From: Parasponia andersonii
Taxonomy: Eukaryota > Streptophyta > Magnoliopsida > Rosales > Cannabaceae
NCBI GenBank assembly: GCA_002914805.1
Contig: JXTB01000033.1
Span: 621,001-685,000 of the forward strand
DNA length: 64,000 nucleotides
Direction: 5' to 3'
The notes under the pieces are model-generated. The model searched no databases and was not told the DNA's origin. It saw only the letters and a list, made by a program, of their open reading frames with translations. This document shows positions 24,010 through 36,596 of the stretch, in pieces. The position numbers were made by a program, and so were the translations under genes. How positions within the stretch are numbered: the first letter of the stretch is position 1; every line of letters begins with the position of its first letter.

Positions 24010-25224
24010 TTTTCTCTATCAAGGTGCTATCGGGCCTGCTTAATGCAACCAGCTCCGCCTTTCTACTTAGGGCATCTGCCACCATATTGGCCTTCTCAGG
24101 CTTGTATTCAAACTTGTAATCAAATTATGCTAAGAAGTCTTGCTATCGAGCTTGCTTGGAACTCAATTTTTTCTGAGTTTGAAAGTAGCTTGTGGCTACA
24201 TTGTTAGTCATGATCGTGAAGTGAGTACCCAATAAGTAGTGTCGCCATACCCTTAGGCAATGGATGACTGCAATCATCTCTTTTTCTTGCACTGTGTAGC
24301 GTCTCTCGGTGTCATTAAGCTTGTGACTTTCATAAGTAATTGGATGCCCTTCTTACATTAATACTCCGCCAATAGCAAAGTCAGAGGCATCCGTATGTGG
24401 CTTATATGCCTTTGAGTAATCGGGTAAGCTGAGAACTGGCTCTTCACTTACCGCCCTCTTCAAGTCTTTGAATGAAACTTGACACTCAAGTATCCATTCC
24501 CAAGACTTGTTTTCCTTGAGCAGGTTAGTAAGTGGCACTGCTCTTACTGAGTAGGACTTGATGAACCGCCTATAATAATTCATAAGCCCGAGGAAGGATC
24601 TTAACTTTGGCACCTTAGTAGGGGATTCCACTCTTGGATGGCTTGTACCTTGGCTTCATCCATCATAAGTTCCCCATCCTTTATCTTATGCCCTAGGAAC
24701 ATCACTTCCTCTTGGGCGAAGGAACACTTCTCCTTCTTGATGAATAGTTGGTTTTCCCTCAAGATCTCGAACATTTTCTTCAAATGTTCTAGGTGCTCTT
24801 CCATAGTCTTGTTATAGATGATTATATCATCAAGATAGACTACCACGAACTGATCGAGGTAGGGATGGAATAACTTATTCATGAGGGTACAAAAGGTAGC
24901 AGGTGCATTGGTAAGACCAAATGGCATGACTAAAAACTCATAAGTACTATACCTTATCACACATATGGTCTTGGGCTAATCCCCCTCTGCTATGCGCACT
25001 TGGTAGTACCCCGAGCGTAGATCAAGCTTTGAGAAGTATTTAGCGTTCCCAAGTTGATCGAACAAGTCAGCAATAAGCAGAGTGGGGTAGTTGTTCTTCA
25101 CCGTCACCTTGTTAAGAATCCAGTAATCAATGCACATCCTTAGTGAGCCATCTTTCTTCTTCTGGAACAACACCGACGCACCGAAAAGAGCTTTGGAGGG
25201 CCTGATGAAACCCGCATCAAGCAA
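24010..25224 (-). pseudogene. Gypsy reverse transcriptase and RNase H, degenerate
   Basis: RT in two open segments of one frame: 24976-25224 ([36 protein letters not shown]) and 24601-24960 (MPFGLTNAPATFCTLMN, VVYLDDIIIY). One stop separates them. RNase H follows after a frameshift (24353-24631: LRSFLGLMNYYRRFI, then HTDASDFAIGGVL). The catalytic YLDD is intact. Confidence 0.85.
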
Positions 25225-25422
25225 CTCCTTTAGTTATTTCCAGAATTCTGCTAACTCCGGAGGGGCCATTCGATAGGGACTCATTGCAGGTGGCCTCGTG
25301 CCTGGCTCAAGCTCGATTTCATAAACCACCTCCCTCCTAGGTGGAAGTTTCTTGGGCAGGGCATTAGGCATCACATCTTAGAATACATCCAAAATAGTTT
25401 GTACCTCCATAGGCAGGTTATC

Positions 25423-25896
25423 TTAGGGTTCCAACTCTTCATCATCGTACTCCTTTAGGATGGTCAAGTAACTATCCTCATCTCTTCTCAAGCCCTTCTT
25501 TAATTGAAGTGCAGAGAGTACTTTATTTCTCGCTTTTATGGGCTGCTCCATTGGTACTACATAAGCCTTTTCACCATCCATGATGCACATAGAGTTGGCA
25601 AAAGGAACAGGGAATGCCCGCACTGTATCAAGGAATTCTAAACCAAGCACTACCGTGAAATCATCCATTAGCACCACTGATAAGTCGAGTTGGCCAGCCC
25701 ATGCACCTAGGCTAGCCTTAACATCATGAGCAATCCCATGGATAGGGTGTGCTGCTGAGTTCACTGCCTTGAGGGAGCCTCCTCCATTGGACACTGTCAA
25801 GCCCAACTGTCTAGCTTCCTCAATAGAGACGAAGTTATGGGATGCACCCGTATCAACCAAGGCTTTAGTGGCTTTGCCATTGATTGTTACATCCAC
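25423..25896 (-). pseudogene. Gypsy aspartic protease domain
   Basis: Open segment with the active-site motif ALVDTGASHNFVS near its N-terminus and VVLGLEFLDTV later, a typical retropepsin-like fold of plant Gypsy elements. It shares the frame of the RT segment downstream, with a stop between them. Confidence 0.8.
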
Positions 25897-25932
25897 AAAA
25901 AATAGGCCCTTAGCTTGTGACTTAGGGGCTGA

Positions 25933-27185
25933 TCACAAGACATTAAGGAGTTGCAAGGAACCAACATGTGCACCACCATCTTCTTTATCACCTCCTTCTT
26001 GGATTGGCTCGGAGGCAATTATGGTATTGAGAGCTTTCTTCTTGGGACACTTGCGTACCCAATATGGCCCATCATAAAGAAAGCATTTGACTCTTGGCTT
26101 GGAGAGGTCACGCTCTTCCTTCTCTTTGCCCTTGTCTTTGTGCCTATAGGAGGAACTATCTTTGTTATATTTTTCTCCATTTTTTTGCTCTCCCCCACTT
26201 TTTGCTCCACCACCCTTCTTGTCTTTGGCCTTAGAAGGGTCCTTATTGGTAGAGTAATCAACAAGGCTCTCCGTTACTGTAATAGCATCGGCCAAGTCCT
26301 AGACGCCACGGTGCTTGAGCTCTAACTTGGCCCAATTCTGAAGACCATCCATGAACAAGAATAAGGCATCTTTATTTGAAGTGTCAAGGACTTCGAGTAA
26401 GAGTGTGGTAAACTTTTTCACATAGTCTCTAATATTACCAGATTGTTTAAGGTAGCGAAGACGGCCTCTCGCCTTCTCTTCAGCATTCTCGGGGAAGAAT
26501 TGCCTTTATAACTCTCTTTTGAAGTCATCAAAGGTGGCTATAGTGCACACCCCTCATTGCATCTCCCCGTGTCTCCACCTCCACCATAGCATGGCACCAT
26601 CGGTAGATACAAAGTAGCATTACAAATTTTACCGGCATCATCCGTCACACTGATAGCCTCAAAGTATTGTTTGAGTCCCCATAGGAAGTTCTCAACTTCT
26701 CTAGCATTACGAGTACTATTGAAGGTCTTTGATTTAGGTACCTCAACCTTCCTTGCCTCAATGGTTATTGTGGTGGTCACTCCCGTGGCTACTGCTCGCT
26801 TGCACAAAGCAAGATCACCACCCATCTCATCTACTCTAAGTAAAACATTACTGAGTTCTCTTTGGAAGAGATCTCGTACCTTGGCAGTCTCTGAATGAAG
26901 GGACTCAATCTTGCGCCTTAAGTCAGCCTCTAGCCCACCAAGCATATCTTTAATGCCGGTTTGGATCTCTGCATCCTCAGTTTCCAAACCATTACAACAG
27001 CCATCTAGATCGTCTACACACTCGTCCAACATGCCCGAGTTGGACTCTAGTAGGGACACTCTAGCCTCCAAGCTAGTCACCACGTCTCTTGACTTGCTGT
27101 GGGTAGCACTCTTCTTCCCTTCATCACGCCCACGTTCAGAAGCACCAACTTCGATGGGGTTAGGAGTTGCAGCCATGGTCTTCAT
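25933..27185 (-). pseudogene. Gypsy gag, degenerate
   Basis: The start codon at 27185 opens 215 codons with a coiled-coil-like stretch (VTSLEARVSLLESNSG) and then VENFLWGLKQYFEA, typical of gag in this clade. After a frameshift the C-terminal part (25933-26295) is Lys-rich and ends in a zinc knuckle in which only the first and last Cys survive (CFLYDGPYWVRKC). It is non-functional. Confidence 0.75.
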
Positions 27186-27224
27186 TTAGACAATGGAACA
27201 ACTAAGATAAAATGAGCAACCAAA

Positions 27225-27236
27225 GCTCTGATACCA
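27225..27236 (-). other. Gypsy primer-binding site
   Basis: On the minus strand TGGTATCAGAGC, a perfect match to the 3' end of plant initiator tRNA-Met, three bases after the 5' LTR end at 27240. Confidence 0.92.
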
Positions 27237-27239
27237 CAC

Positions 27240-27521
27240 TGTCACGACCCTAGCCTCAAACTAGACAATCGCGCGGTACTTAGCACAGTCCGTCGCACTA
27301 AGTCAGCCTATTAATACCCAAGAAAGGGACTTAGAGTAAGCATTTGAGACAAAGTGGTAAGGATGAGAGAGTTTAGGTGAATAAAAATTTTGTTTTACTC
27401 TTGAAATACTTACAACTCTCACAAATGGGACTTCTATACAAATGAACCCAAGGGGTCCTTTATATAGGCAAAGCATAAACCAACCAAGGGTTATGATCAT
27501 GCCAAGTGGCATGATCTTACA
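27240..27521 (-). repeat. Gypsy 5' LTR, inner part
   Basis: Begins TGTCACGACCC on the plus strand, next to the primer-binding site. A TATA box (CTATATAAAG on the minus strand) sits at 27457-27466, about 220 bases from the LTR end. The Copia insertion follows at 27522, about 55 bases upstream of this TATA box. Confidence 0.88.
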
Positions 27522-28995
27522 TGTTGGATTTAAAAACGATTTTCGCTGCGGAAGATTGGCTCAGGAACATTCAAAAATTTTCTCAAAATAATTGACTTTA
27601 TGAGTGCATAGTATTATTTCATAGCAAATAGGAACATACAAAGAGAATAGATCGAATACCTCTTGTAGCCTATCAGTGGATCCTAGCTTTACTGTCTTCT
27701 CAACCACGATCTTCTAATCCAAGTCTCAAGCACAACTGGATGAATATGTGGGCGTTGCATATAATCTCTTAAAACTCACACTTTAGGTACTTGCAATTTT
27801 CTCAACTCATGAGATTGCAAGTGTTTTGTTCTACANNNNNNNNNNNNNNNNNNNNNNNNNNNNNNNNNNNNNNNNNNNNNNNNNNNNNNNNNNNNNNNNN
27901 NNNNNNNNNNNNNNNNNNNNNNNNNNNNNNNNNNNNNNNNNNNNNNNNNNNNNNNNNNNNNNNNNNNNNNNNNNNNNNNNNNNNNNNNNNNNNNNNNNNN
28001 NNNNNNNNNNNNNNNNNNNNNNNNNNNNNNNNNNNNNNNNNNNNNNNNNNNNNNNNNNNNNNNNNNNNNNNNNNNNNNNNNNNNNNNNNNNNNNNNNNNN
28101 NNNNNNNNNNNNNNNNNNNNNNNNNNNNNNNNNNNNNNNNNNNNNNNNNNNNNNNNNNNNNNNNNNNNNNNNNNNNNNNNNNNNNNNNNNNNNNNNNNNN
28201 NNNNNNNNNNNNNNNNNNNNNNNNNNNNNNNNNNNNNNNNNNNNNNNNNNNNNNNNNNNNNNNNNNNNNNNNNNNNNNNNNNNNNNNNNNNNNNNNNNCT
28301 CTAATGAACAATTAATTTATAAATCTATTATAAATTGAGTACTCAAATTGTTCAAGTCCTGAATCAATACACAAGAGAATCATCTTTCTAGCTACCTAAT
28401 AGAAGGAATGGATTCAATATCTGTAAGTTAAATTCCCAACTACTCATCTCATCATACTCCCAAGATATAAGTATTTCGATCTGTTTAAAAACAAACCTTT
28501 AACAAGTATGTCAAAGAACATAACGTCATAAATAGGAGTCTATAACTACTTAGGATTAAGATTGATCTACATATGATCATCTAGTGACATTATTTGAACT
28601 CTCAATAGTTAACGGAATTTATGTGAGTTTCAAATCATGTCTGGTTCAGTCCTATATAATCAAATTATATAAAGTACCTTCATTGTAATGTCAACACATC
28701 AATAGTCTGAATAAGACTATTACATTCTCAATGTTAATGGAGCGTACTAATAATATTTAATTAAATATCCCAAACTTTAATTAATTATTACGGACTATAT
28801 TTAGTTTATTATCCATAAATTTAATCCTCATATATATAACACTTATATGCTAAATTTATGGTCACATAAATAAACCATGGATTTTCTGATATTTAATAAC
28901 ATACAAATTATGCACAAATTCAAATAGAAAAATGTCATTTTATTAATTCAAAAAATATCTAAAATATACATGCTTTTAGGGCATAAATCCTAACA
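27522..28995 (-). repeat. 3' LTR of the nested Copia element, with an N gap
   Basis: Matches 34393-36218 on both sides of the gap. A purine-rich tract (GTAGGAGAT on the minus strand) adjoins at about 28996-29004. Confidence 0.92.
27836..28298. other. Assembly gap (463 N)
   Basis: The gap lies inside the 3' LTR. The bases on each side match positions 34705 and 35522 of the partner LTR, so the missing segment should be about 816 bases. Open frames drawn through the Ns are meaningless. Confidence 0.95.
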
Positions 28996-29009
28996 ATCTC
29001 CTACTTACT

Positions 29010-30890
29010 CTAAAGTAGGTGAGACATTTCTCTCAATCTTAAACCCTCTAAGTGACTCCGAAAAGTTTTCACTGGAAGCGTTTTTGTAAAAGGATCAGCA
29101 ATGTTGTTTTCGGATACTATCTTCATAACGACCACGTCTCCTCGATGTACTATCTCTCTAATCAGATAATACTTCCTCTCTATATGCTTTCCTCTCTTGT
29201 GATTTCTTGGTTCTTTTGAATTTGCTACCACTCCACTGTTGTCGCAATATAAAGTCAGTGGCTTATCCATATTTGGAACAACTTCCAAATCAGTAAAGAA
29301 CTTTCTGAGCCAAACTGCTTCTTCAGCTGCTTCACAAGCTGCTATGTATTCTGCTTCTATAGTAGAATCTGCAGTGCTAGATTGTTTAATACTTCTCCAG
29401 ACAACGGCTCCACCACCAAGAATGAACACTGACCCAGACGTCGACTTTCGAGTATCTTTGTCTGATTGAAAATCAGAATCAGTGTAACCAGTAGGAATCA
29501 AGCCTTGACTTGAATAAACCAGCATATAATTTCTCGTTCTCCTAAGATACTTGAGAATATGCTTTACTACTATCTAGTGATCTAATCTTGGATTTGATTG
29601 AAAACGACTAATTATCCCTACTGCGTAGCATATGTCAGGCCTAGTATATAACATGGCATACATAAGGCTGCCAACTGTAGATGCATAAGGAACCTATCTC
29701 ATATCCTCTTCCTCTTGAGGTGTCTTGGGACATTACTCTTTGGAAAGGATAACTCCATGTCGAGAAGGTAATTGTCCTTTCTTAGAGTTTTGCATCGAAA
29801 AACGAATGAGCACCTTATCAATGTAAGATGCTTGAGACAGTGCTAAAAGTTTGTTCTTACGATCTCGAATAATCTGGATCTCAAGCACATAACTTATTTC
29901 TCCCAAATCTTTCATTTGGAATTGCTCAGCTAGCCACTTCTTTACCTTAGATAATATTTCCACATTATTCCTAATAAGCAAAATATCATCTACATAAAGA
30001 ACTAGGAAGACAACTTTCTTATTTTTGATATACTTGTATACATAAGGTTCATCAACATTTTGATCGAAACCATAAGATTTAATTGTCTTATCAAATCTTA
30101 GATTCCATAATCTCGAAGCTTGCTTAAGTTCATAAATAGATCTAATTAGCTTACAAACTTTTTGCTCTTGGCCTTTAGCTACAAAACCTTCTGGTTGCCC
30201 CATATAGATGATTTCTTTAAGATAGTCATTCAAAAAAGCTGTCTTGACATCCATTTGCCATATTTCATAGTCTAAATATGCGGTAATGGATAAGAGGATA
30301 CGTATAGATTTAAGCATGGCTACTGGTGAGAAAGTCTCTTTATAATCAACTCCCTCTTATTGGATATAACCTTTTGCCACTAACCTTGCTTTGAACGTTT
30401 CAACTTTTCTATCTGCACCTCTTTTTCTTTTATAGATCCATTTACATCCAATGAGCCTAACATCTTCAGGTGGATCTATAAGTTCCCAGACAGAATTAGA
30501 ATACATGGATTCTATTTCTTGGTTCATAGCCTCTTGCCATTTTTCCTTATCAGAATCTTCCATTGCATGCTTGTATGTCAATGGGTCATCTTGGCTACTA
30601 TCAGAAATAGCAACATGTGCTTCTCCAACTTCCCTATAGTGAGCAAGTGGTCTAATAACCCTCCCACTACATCGAGTTGCCAAGGTATTCTGATCTGGAA
30701 TAGTGGTCTCAAAATTTTGTCGTTCAACACCTGTTGTTGGTTGTGGTCTGATCTGATCAGAAAGTAATTCCTCTAGTACTACTTTACTTCGAGGTTTGAA
30801 GTTTATCATATAGTCATTTTCAAGAAAAGTGGCATTTGTCGACACAAATACCTTTTTCTCTTGAAGACTATAAAATAAACCTCCTCTCAT
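29010..30890 (-). pseudogene. Copia reverse transcriptase and RNase H, degenerate
   Basis: Three open segments in one frame. 30357-30890 has the integrase tail and RT start (WQEAMNQEIESMYSNSVWEL, GCKWIYKRKRGADRKVETFK). 29733-30317 has MDVKTAFLND and VLYVDDILLI. 29010-29525 is RNase H (YTDSDFQSDKDTRKSTSG, EAEYIAACEAAEEAVWLRKF, LYCDNSG, ADPFTKTLP). Catalytic Asp and Glu residues are visible in each. In-frame stops separate the segments. Confidence 0.9.
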
Positions 30891-30934
30891 ACCTTTTGGA
30901 TAACCTACAAATAAACAAACCTATGTACATGGTT

Positions 30935-31640
30935 CTAGCTTCCTAGTCTTTTTTTCAGTACATATGCTGGGCACCCCCATATACGAATATGACAAAAACT
31001 AGGTTTACGCCTATTCCACAACTCTAAAAGTGTCTCTTGGATAGACTTGGAAGGTACTACGTTCAAAATGTAAACAGCGGTTTGTAATGCATAAGCCCAG
31101 AATGAGAGTGGTTGGGAAGAGTAGCTCATCATTGATCTAACGATATCAAGCAACGTTTAGTTTTTATCCTTTCTGCAACACCATTCTGTTGTGGTGTTCC
31201 AGGTACTGTGAGTTGGGATAGGATGTCATTCTCCAGCAAGTGATCCTTGAATTCATTATCAATGTATTCACCTCATCGATCTGATCGAAGAGTTTTTAAT
31301 GACTTACCTAATTGCTTTTCAGCTTTTGCTGTAAATTCTTTGAACTTTTCAAAAGTTTCAGATTTTCTTTATATTAGGTACACATATGCATATCGTGAAT
31401 AATCGTCAACAAATGTGACAAAATATTCGTAACCACTTCTTGCTTGTACATTCAATAGACCACATACATCGCTATGCACAAGCTCAAGCAATTCTTTGGC
31501 CCTTTAACCCTTTGCTGAGAAAGGCCTCTTAGTCATTTTTCCTTCCAGACAAGATTCACAAACTGGTAGAGTGCCAAATTTTAGCTCTCTTAAAGGACCA
31601 TTCTTTACAAGTCTGTTTATCCTATCTATATTGATATGCC
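30935..31640 (-). pseudogene. Copia integrase, degenerate
   Basis: 30935-31153 reads the distal core (MLDIVRSMMSYSSQPLSFWA, CHIRIWGCPAYV). 31160-31640 contains the zinc-binding and core regions in broken frames (CESCLEGKMTKRPF and YGYVYLI-like text, and QNGVAER-type text at about 31170-31190). It is in a different frame from both gag and RT. Confidence 0.75.
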
Positions 31641-31674
31641 CTAACCTAAGGTGCCAAAGATATATATCGTTATC

Positions 31675-33048
31675 TTAAGAAACTTTTTGCTTTTTAGGTT
31701 TGGGATATTCTACTTTAAACATTTCAGTATTAAGCAGTGATTGTTCGTCTGGCCTTAACATGTAAAGTCCATTCTCCATTTGTTCAGAACAAATATTTAA
31801 ACCATTTCTAGAAATAATAATCTCATTATTAAGAAAAGAAACACCAAACATTTGTTCAAATAGTCTTGAAATAGAAATCAAATTCCTACGAAAACCAGGA
31901 TTAAAGTAAACATTGTTTAATAACAAAAATTTATTTTTAAAATGAAGACGGATGACTCCCACTGCTTTTGTCGAAACTTTAGCTCCATTGCCTACTCTCA
32001 TTGTGAATTCCCTGTCGGCAAGTTCCCTTGAAGAACTAAGCATCTGAAAAGAAGAACAAACATGATTAGTAGCTCCTGAATAAACTATCTAGGGAGATAT
32101 ATCAAATAATTCTTCTTCCACTAAACAAGCTTCTAAAATAAGTAAATCATATTTACCTTTCTTCTTCTCTTTCAATTCGGAGAGATATTTGTTACAGTTT
32201 CTCTTCCAATGCTCATCAACTCTGCAATGAAAACATTTTCCCTTAGGCTTTTTGTCCTTAGAGTTGTTCTTCTTGGTACTTGTATTGTCCTTCTTGCTTC
32301 TTTTAGGCTTAGATCCAGAGGTACCCTTACTCTTCCTCTTATTGTTTTTGTTAGAGGTAGAAGGATTTTCTTTTGCAATATTTGCTTCAGCAATAGTTGC
32401 TGAATCATCTTTACATTTAACTTTCAATATCGATTCAAAGGTTTGCAGTTCATTGAGCAGTTGAGTCATCGTATAATTCAACTTGTTCATAACCTAGTTG
32501 CTCTTGAACTGAAAAAAATCAGGTAAAAATGATTCCAGAATCATACTCACTTGGATACGGTCATCAATCGTAGCTCCGTGAACTTCAGCCTCTCCAAAGT
32601 AATTGATCATATTCAAAATATGATCTCTCACTGGAATTCCTCTCTTCATCTTCGCATTCATAGCCTTCTTAATGGCGTCATGACGAGATTGATCAGATTG
32701 TTGTCCAAACATAGCCTGGAGAGACTCCATTATCTCATAAGCAGTCTCCATCTTTTCGTGCTTAGCTCTAAGCACGTCGGTCATGCCTGCTAACATGTAG
32801 CAGTGAGCTTTATTATTGTCATGAGTCCACTTTTCATAGCTTTCTCGTGCAGCATGAGTATCATTAGCGGCGGGTTGTGGAAGACATTCCTCCGTAAGCA
32901 CAAACTTGTAGTCTTCACTAACAAGCACGATGTTCATATTACTTTTCCACTTGATAAAATTATCTTCAGTTAATTTTTTATTTGCGAGTAAAGCGATAAT
33001 GAGATTCGAGGTTGACATGTTTGCTGAAATTAAATAATAAAATAACAT
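31675..33048 (-). pseudogene. Copia gag and protease, one frame with two stops
   Basis: The ATG at about 33018 or 33048 starts a typical Copia gag (ANKKLTEDNFIKWKSNMNIV, LQAMFGQQSDQSRHDAI). A stop at 32494-32496 precedes a Lys-rich tail with an intact zinc knuckle CFHCRVDEHWKRNC (32089-32490). The frame continues into the protease at about 32043-32110, where the active-site Asp of the usual Asp-Ser-Gly-Ala motif is Tyr and an in-frame TAG lies three codons before it. The GAG-pre-integrase part follows to 31675. Confidence 0.88.
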
Positions 33049-34392
33049 TCAACATATTTGAAAATAAATATCACAAAGAATTCGGAATAGTAAATGTGAT
33101 GCATGATGCAGGTAAATAAACACATAAACTTATTTACTAATTCCACGGTAATTTAATTTTCTCTAATTAGGTGTCATCGTAGGATAGGTCACATAATTAT
33201 TAATTGAATTGAGACATTCTCAATTAATAAATAAAACATCAAAATATCTCATATTTTCTTTTATTTATTAACTACCGTATTATGGTCAAGATACTATTAA
33301 CAATTTAATTGTATCTTTATGAGTGTGACTCATTATTTTAAATTTTAGCAACTTAACTCAAAATTACCGACATAGGGTAGGTCAATTTTGAAATACATTC
33401 TAAAATCCTATCTGTTGGAAATTAAGCATTGTTATTAATTTAAATGGACACCCCCCGTAGGGAATACGAAATCTAAGCATTTCTAGGCGCCAATTAAATC
33501 TCACAGTGCTTAATTAATAATGGAGACCGTGGGATATATTGTCATATACCCCTCTCCCACTCATTATTTAAAAATCTTATGTGTTTTTACTAATAAACAT
33601 CTAATATTTTATTTAACCTCGTTGTTAGATCCAATATAATTTTCTAGGTTAAATTTTTAGTCCAATCTTATTGGTTCTAAATAAATTATTAGATTTTCTA
33701 AAAATCTAAATTTATTATTATAGGAATAATTTGGCTAATCTAATTAATCTAATTAATAAGGATAGCCTAAATTAAATAAATGTGATATTACCAAAATTTA
33801 ACTATTAAACTTAAATCACATTATTCAATTTTTTTTATTCTTATTTAATTATTTAATCTAATTAAATTAGTCATATTCTAACTAAACTATTTTAGAGTGA
33901 ATATAATATATATGCATGACATTCATAAATGACTATGAATAGATATAATGAATGGCATGTTATTATGCATAGTCATGTTATACATATCACATATAATATA
34001 ACAAGAAAATAAAATAAAATGATATTTCGCCGGATCCCTTAGGAAATTACAATCCAATAAAATAAAAAAATTACAAAGAGCTAAAAGCACGCAGGCTTGA
34101 AAGCCATCTGCTGGTCTTTTTGGGTCTCCTCTCTTCTTTTGGTATTTTTACAAATCATATTTGTAAAAGGTGATATTNAAAATTAAGGTTTACATATTTT
34201 GATCTAATCAAAATAAATTACAAAAAAATTTAAAGCCTAAGGAACCATATAATTAACGACCAAATATCAACCATACATCCATCATATGATAACTCATCCA
34301 TTCATCATCAAATACATATAAAATAATGCAATACCCACTCATGCATATAAATAATTAATACTATATACTCATATAACCACTCTGTTACCAAT
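33049..34392 (-). other. Untranslated leader of the nested Copia element
   Basis: About 1.3 kb of AT-rich non-coding DNA between gag and the 5' LTR. Next to the LTR the minus strand reads TGGTAACAGAGTGG (34378-34391), a primer-binding site close to the initiator tRNA-Met pattern. A single N lies at about 34178. Confidence 0.7.
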
Positions 34393-36218
34393 TGTTGGAT
34401 TTAAAAACGATTTTCACAGTGGAAAATTAGCCCAGGAATATTCAAAAAGTTTCTCAAAATAATTGACTATATGAGTGCATGGTATTAATTCATAGCAAAT
34501 AGGAACATACAAAGAGAATAGATCTAATACCTCTTGTAGCCTATCAGTAGATCCTAGCTTTACTGTTTTCTCAACCACGATCTTCCAATCCAAGCCTTAA
34601 GCACAACTAGATGAGCGTGTGGGTATTGCGTACAATCTCTTAAAACTCACACTTTAGGTATTTGCAATTTTCTCAACATATGAGATTGCAAGAATTTTGT
34701 TCGATAGAGAATAAGAAGACTCTCTTCTTTTTCTCTCTAGTTTATGGAGGCTCTGCAGAAAAAATACGTAGTATATCTCTTTCTTTTTCTGCTAGAATTT
34801 TCTTTATATATATATATATATTAAACTATTGAATAAATAAATTAATATATTAATCAAATCAATATATATATATATAACCTTAAAAAAACCTTGGTTTACT
34901 TTTTTTTTTATTTTATAAACGTAAAATTTTATATATATATATATATCTATTTAATCTAATTAATATATATATATATATAAACTAGTAGATAATTCACTCC
35001 TTCAAGAAAGAGTGTTTCATTTTTAGTCAGTTTCCTAATTTCTATTTATCTAATTATCTGATAATTAGATATTTTAAATTCAAAATTTAAATAAATTAGG
35101 AAACTTATCTCTCTATAAATTTAAATTAATTAATTAATCAATAACAATTATTAATTACATATAGATAAACTGTTTATCTAGACAAAATGTGCAGTAACAG
35201 AAATAATGTAATATCCAGTACAGTGTTTGTAAGAGGTGGAATTGGGGATCTATGGACCTGTAATTCAAGCTCCAATAAATTATGACAATTAATTAAATTC
35301 TTTAATTAATTTGTCTAATTTATTAATTCCAGTATTACACCACTAAAAATCTGGAATTGCACTCTTGAAATTACAGAATTAATTTACTCAGAAAACAGTG
35401 AGCAGTCCATCGATTTAATCATTACTTGTAGTTCAATCCTCCATAGACAATTCATAATTGGAGTTAGGTTATATTCCGTTTATCTCTCCAATTACATCTT
35501 TATCCTTGTGTATTGTTGATTCTCTAATAAACAATTAATTTATAAATCTATTATAAATTGAGTACTCAAACTGTTCAAGTCCTGAATCAATACACAAGGG
35601 AATCATATTTGTAGCTTCCTAATGGAAGGAATAGATTCAATATCTGTAAGTTACATTCTCAGCTACTCATCTCATCATGCTCTCAAGATATAAGTATTTC
35701 GATCTGTTTAAAAACAAACCTTTAACAAATATGTCAAAGAATATAATGTTATAAATAGGAGTCTATAACTATTCTGGATTAAGATTGATTTATATATGAT
35801 CATCTAGTGACATTATTTGAACTCTCAATAGTTAACGGAATTTATGTGAGATTCAAATCATATCTGGTCCAGTCCTGTATAATCAAATTATATTAAGTAC
35901 CTTTATTGTGATGTCAACACATCAATAGTCTGAATAAGACTATTACATTCTCAATGTTAATAGAGCATACTAATAATATTTAATTAAATATCCCAAACTT
36001 TAATTAATTATTACGGACTATATTTAGTTTATTATCCATAAATTTAATCCTCATGTATATAACACTTATATGCTAAATTTATGGTCACATAAATAAATCA
36101 GGGATTTTCTGATATTTAATGACATACCAATTATGCACAAATTCAAATAGAAAAATGTTATTTTATTAATTTAACAAATATCCAAAATATACATGCTTTT
36201 AGGGCATAAATCTTAACA
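34393..36218 (-). repeat. 5' LTR of the nested Copia element
   Basis: 1826 bases, complete, from TGTTGGATTT to CTTAACA. Contains several TATA-like stretches (34800-34980). The TTACA duplication follows at 36219. Confidence 0.93.
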
Positions 36219-36223
36219 TTACA

Positions 36224-36596
36224 TAGGGTCTAGAATATTCCCAAACAAAGTTTTAATATTTACAAAGATATTTACGTAAAGAAATTTAGAACAAGTATGG
36301 TCTAGATCCTTTAAGAGGTTCACCCACCATCTTAGCTCTTTCAAGTCATTTTAGGAGCTTCTAGGACCATACAACTCATCTAGCACCATCCGACATTGTC
36401 TAGAGCCTTCCAGGACTTGGTACCACCAACTAGAGTCATCTAGCATGGCCAAAACCTCTCTTAATCATTCTATAAGTGTCCACCACATTTTAGGATCTTC
36501 CTCAATCTTTTTGGATGAACTGTATATATATAGAAGATTTTAGAACTATGAGCAACAACATTTAGAATTTGGGTGCCAAATGAGCGGGACGTAACA
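36224..36596 (-). repeat. Gypsy 5' LTR, outer part
   Basis: Resumes the LTR interrupted at 27521. Its last 143 bases match 22412-22554, and it ends GTAACA at 36596 (TGTTACG on the minus strand). Together with 27240-27521 it makes an LTR of about 655 bases. Confidence 0.9.

Larger units (their letters stand above)
27522..36218 (-). mobile_element. Copia LTR retrotransposon nested in the Gypsy 5' LTR
   Basis: Complete structure: LTRs 27522-28995 and 34393-36218, both TGTTGGATTT...TAACA, internal gag-protease-integrase-RT-RNase H on the minus strand, and a target-site duplication TTACA at 27517-27521 and 36219-36223. Stops and two frame changes make it non-autonomous. About 32 differences were counted by eye in the 313 aligned bases at one LTR end, so it is not a recent insertion. 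Confidence 0.93.
22412..36596 (-). mobile_element. Chromodomain Gypsy (chromovirus-type) element, split by a nested Copia element
   Basis: Reading the minus strand: 5' LTR (36596-36224 plus 27521-27240), primer-binding site, gag, protease, RT, RNase H, integrase, chromodomain, purine tract, then a 143-base remnant of the 3' LTR. Gag-protease-RT-RNase H-integrase order and the chromodomain define a chromovirus-type Gypsy element. Frames change several times and stops are frequent. The Copia element at 27522-36218 lies in the U3 part of the 5' LTR. Without it the Gypsy element spans about 5.5 kb. Confidence 0.88.

Noticed and set aside
25951..26325. Plus-strand open frame of 124 codons with a hydrophobic composition
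   Set aside because: It lies opposite the Lys-rich gag tail of the Gypsy element, whose complement naturally gives hydrophobic codons.
27791..28338. Long open frames across the N gap
   Set aside because: They consist almost entirely of unknown residues created by Ns.
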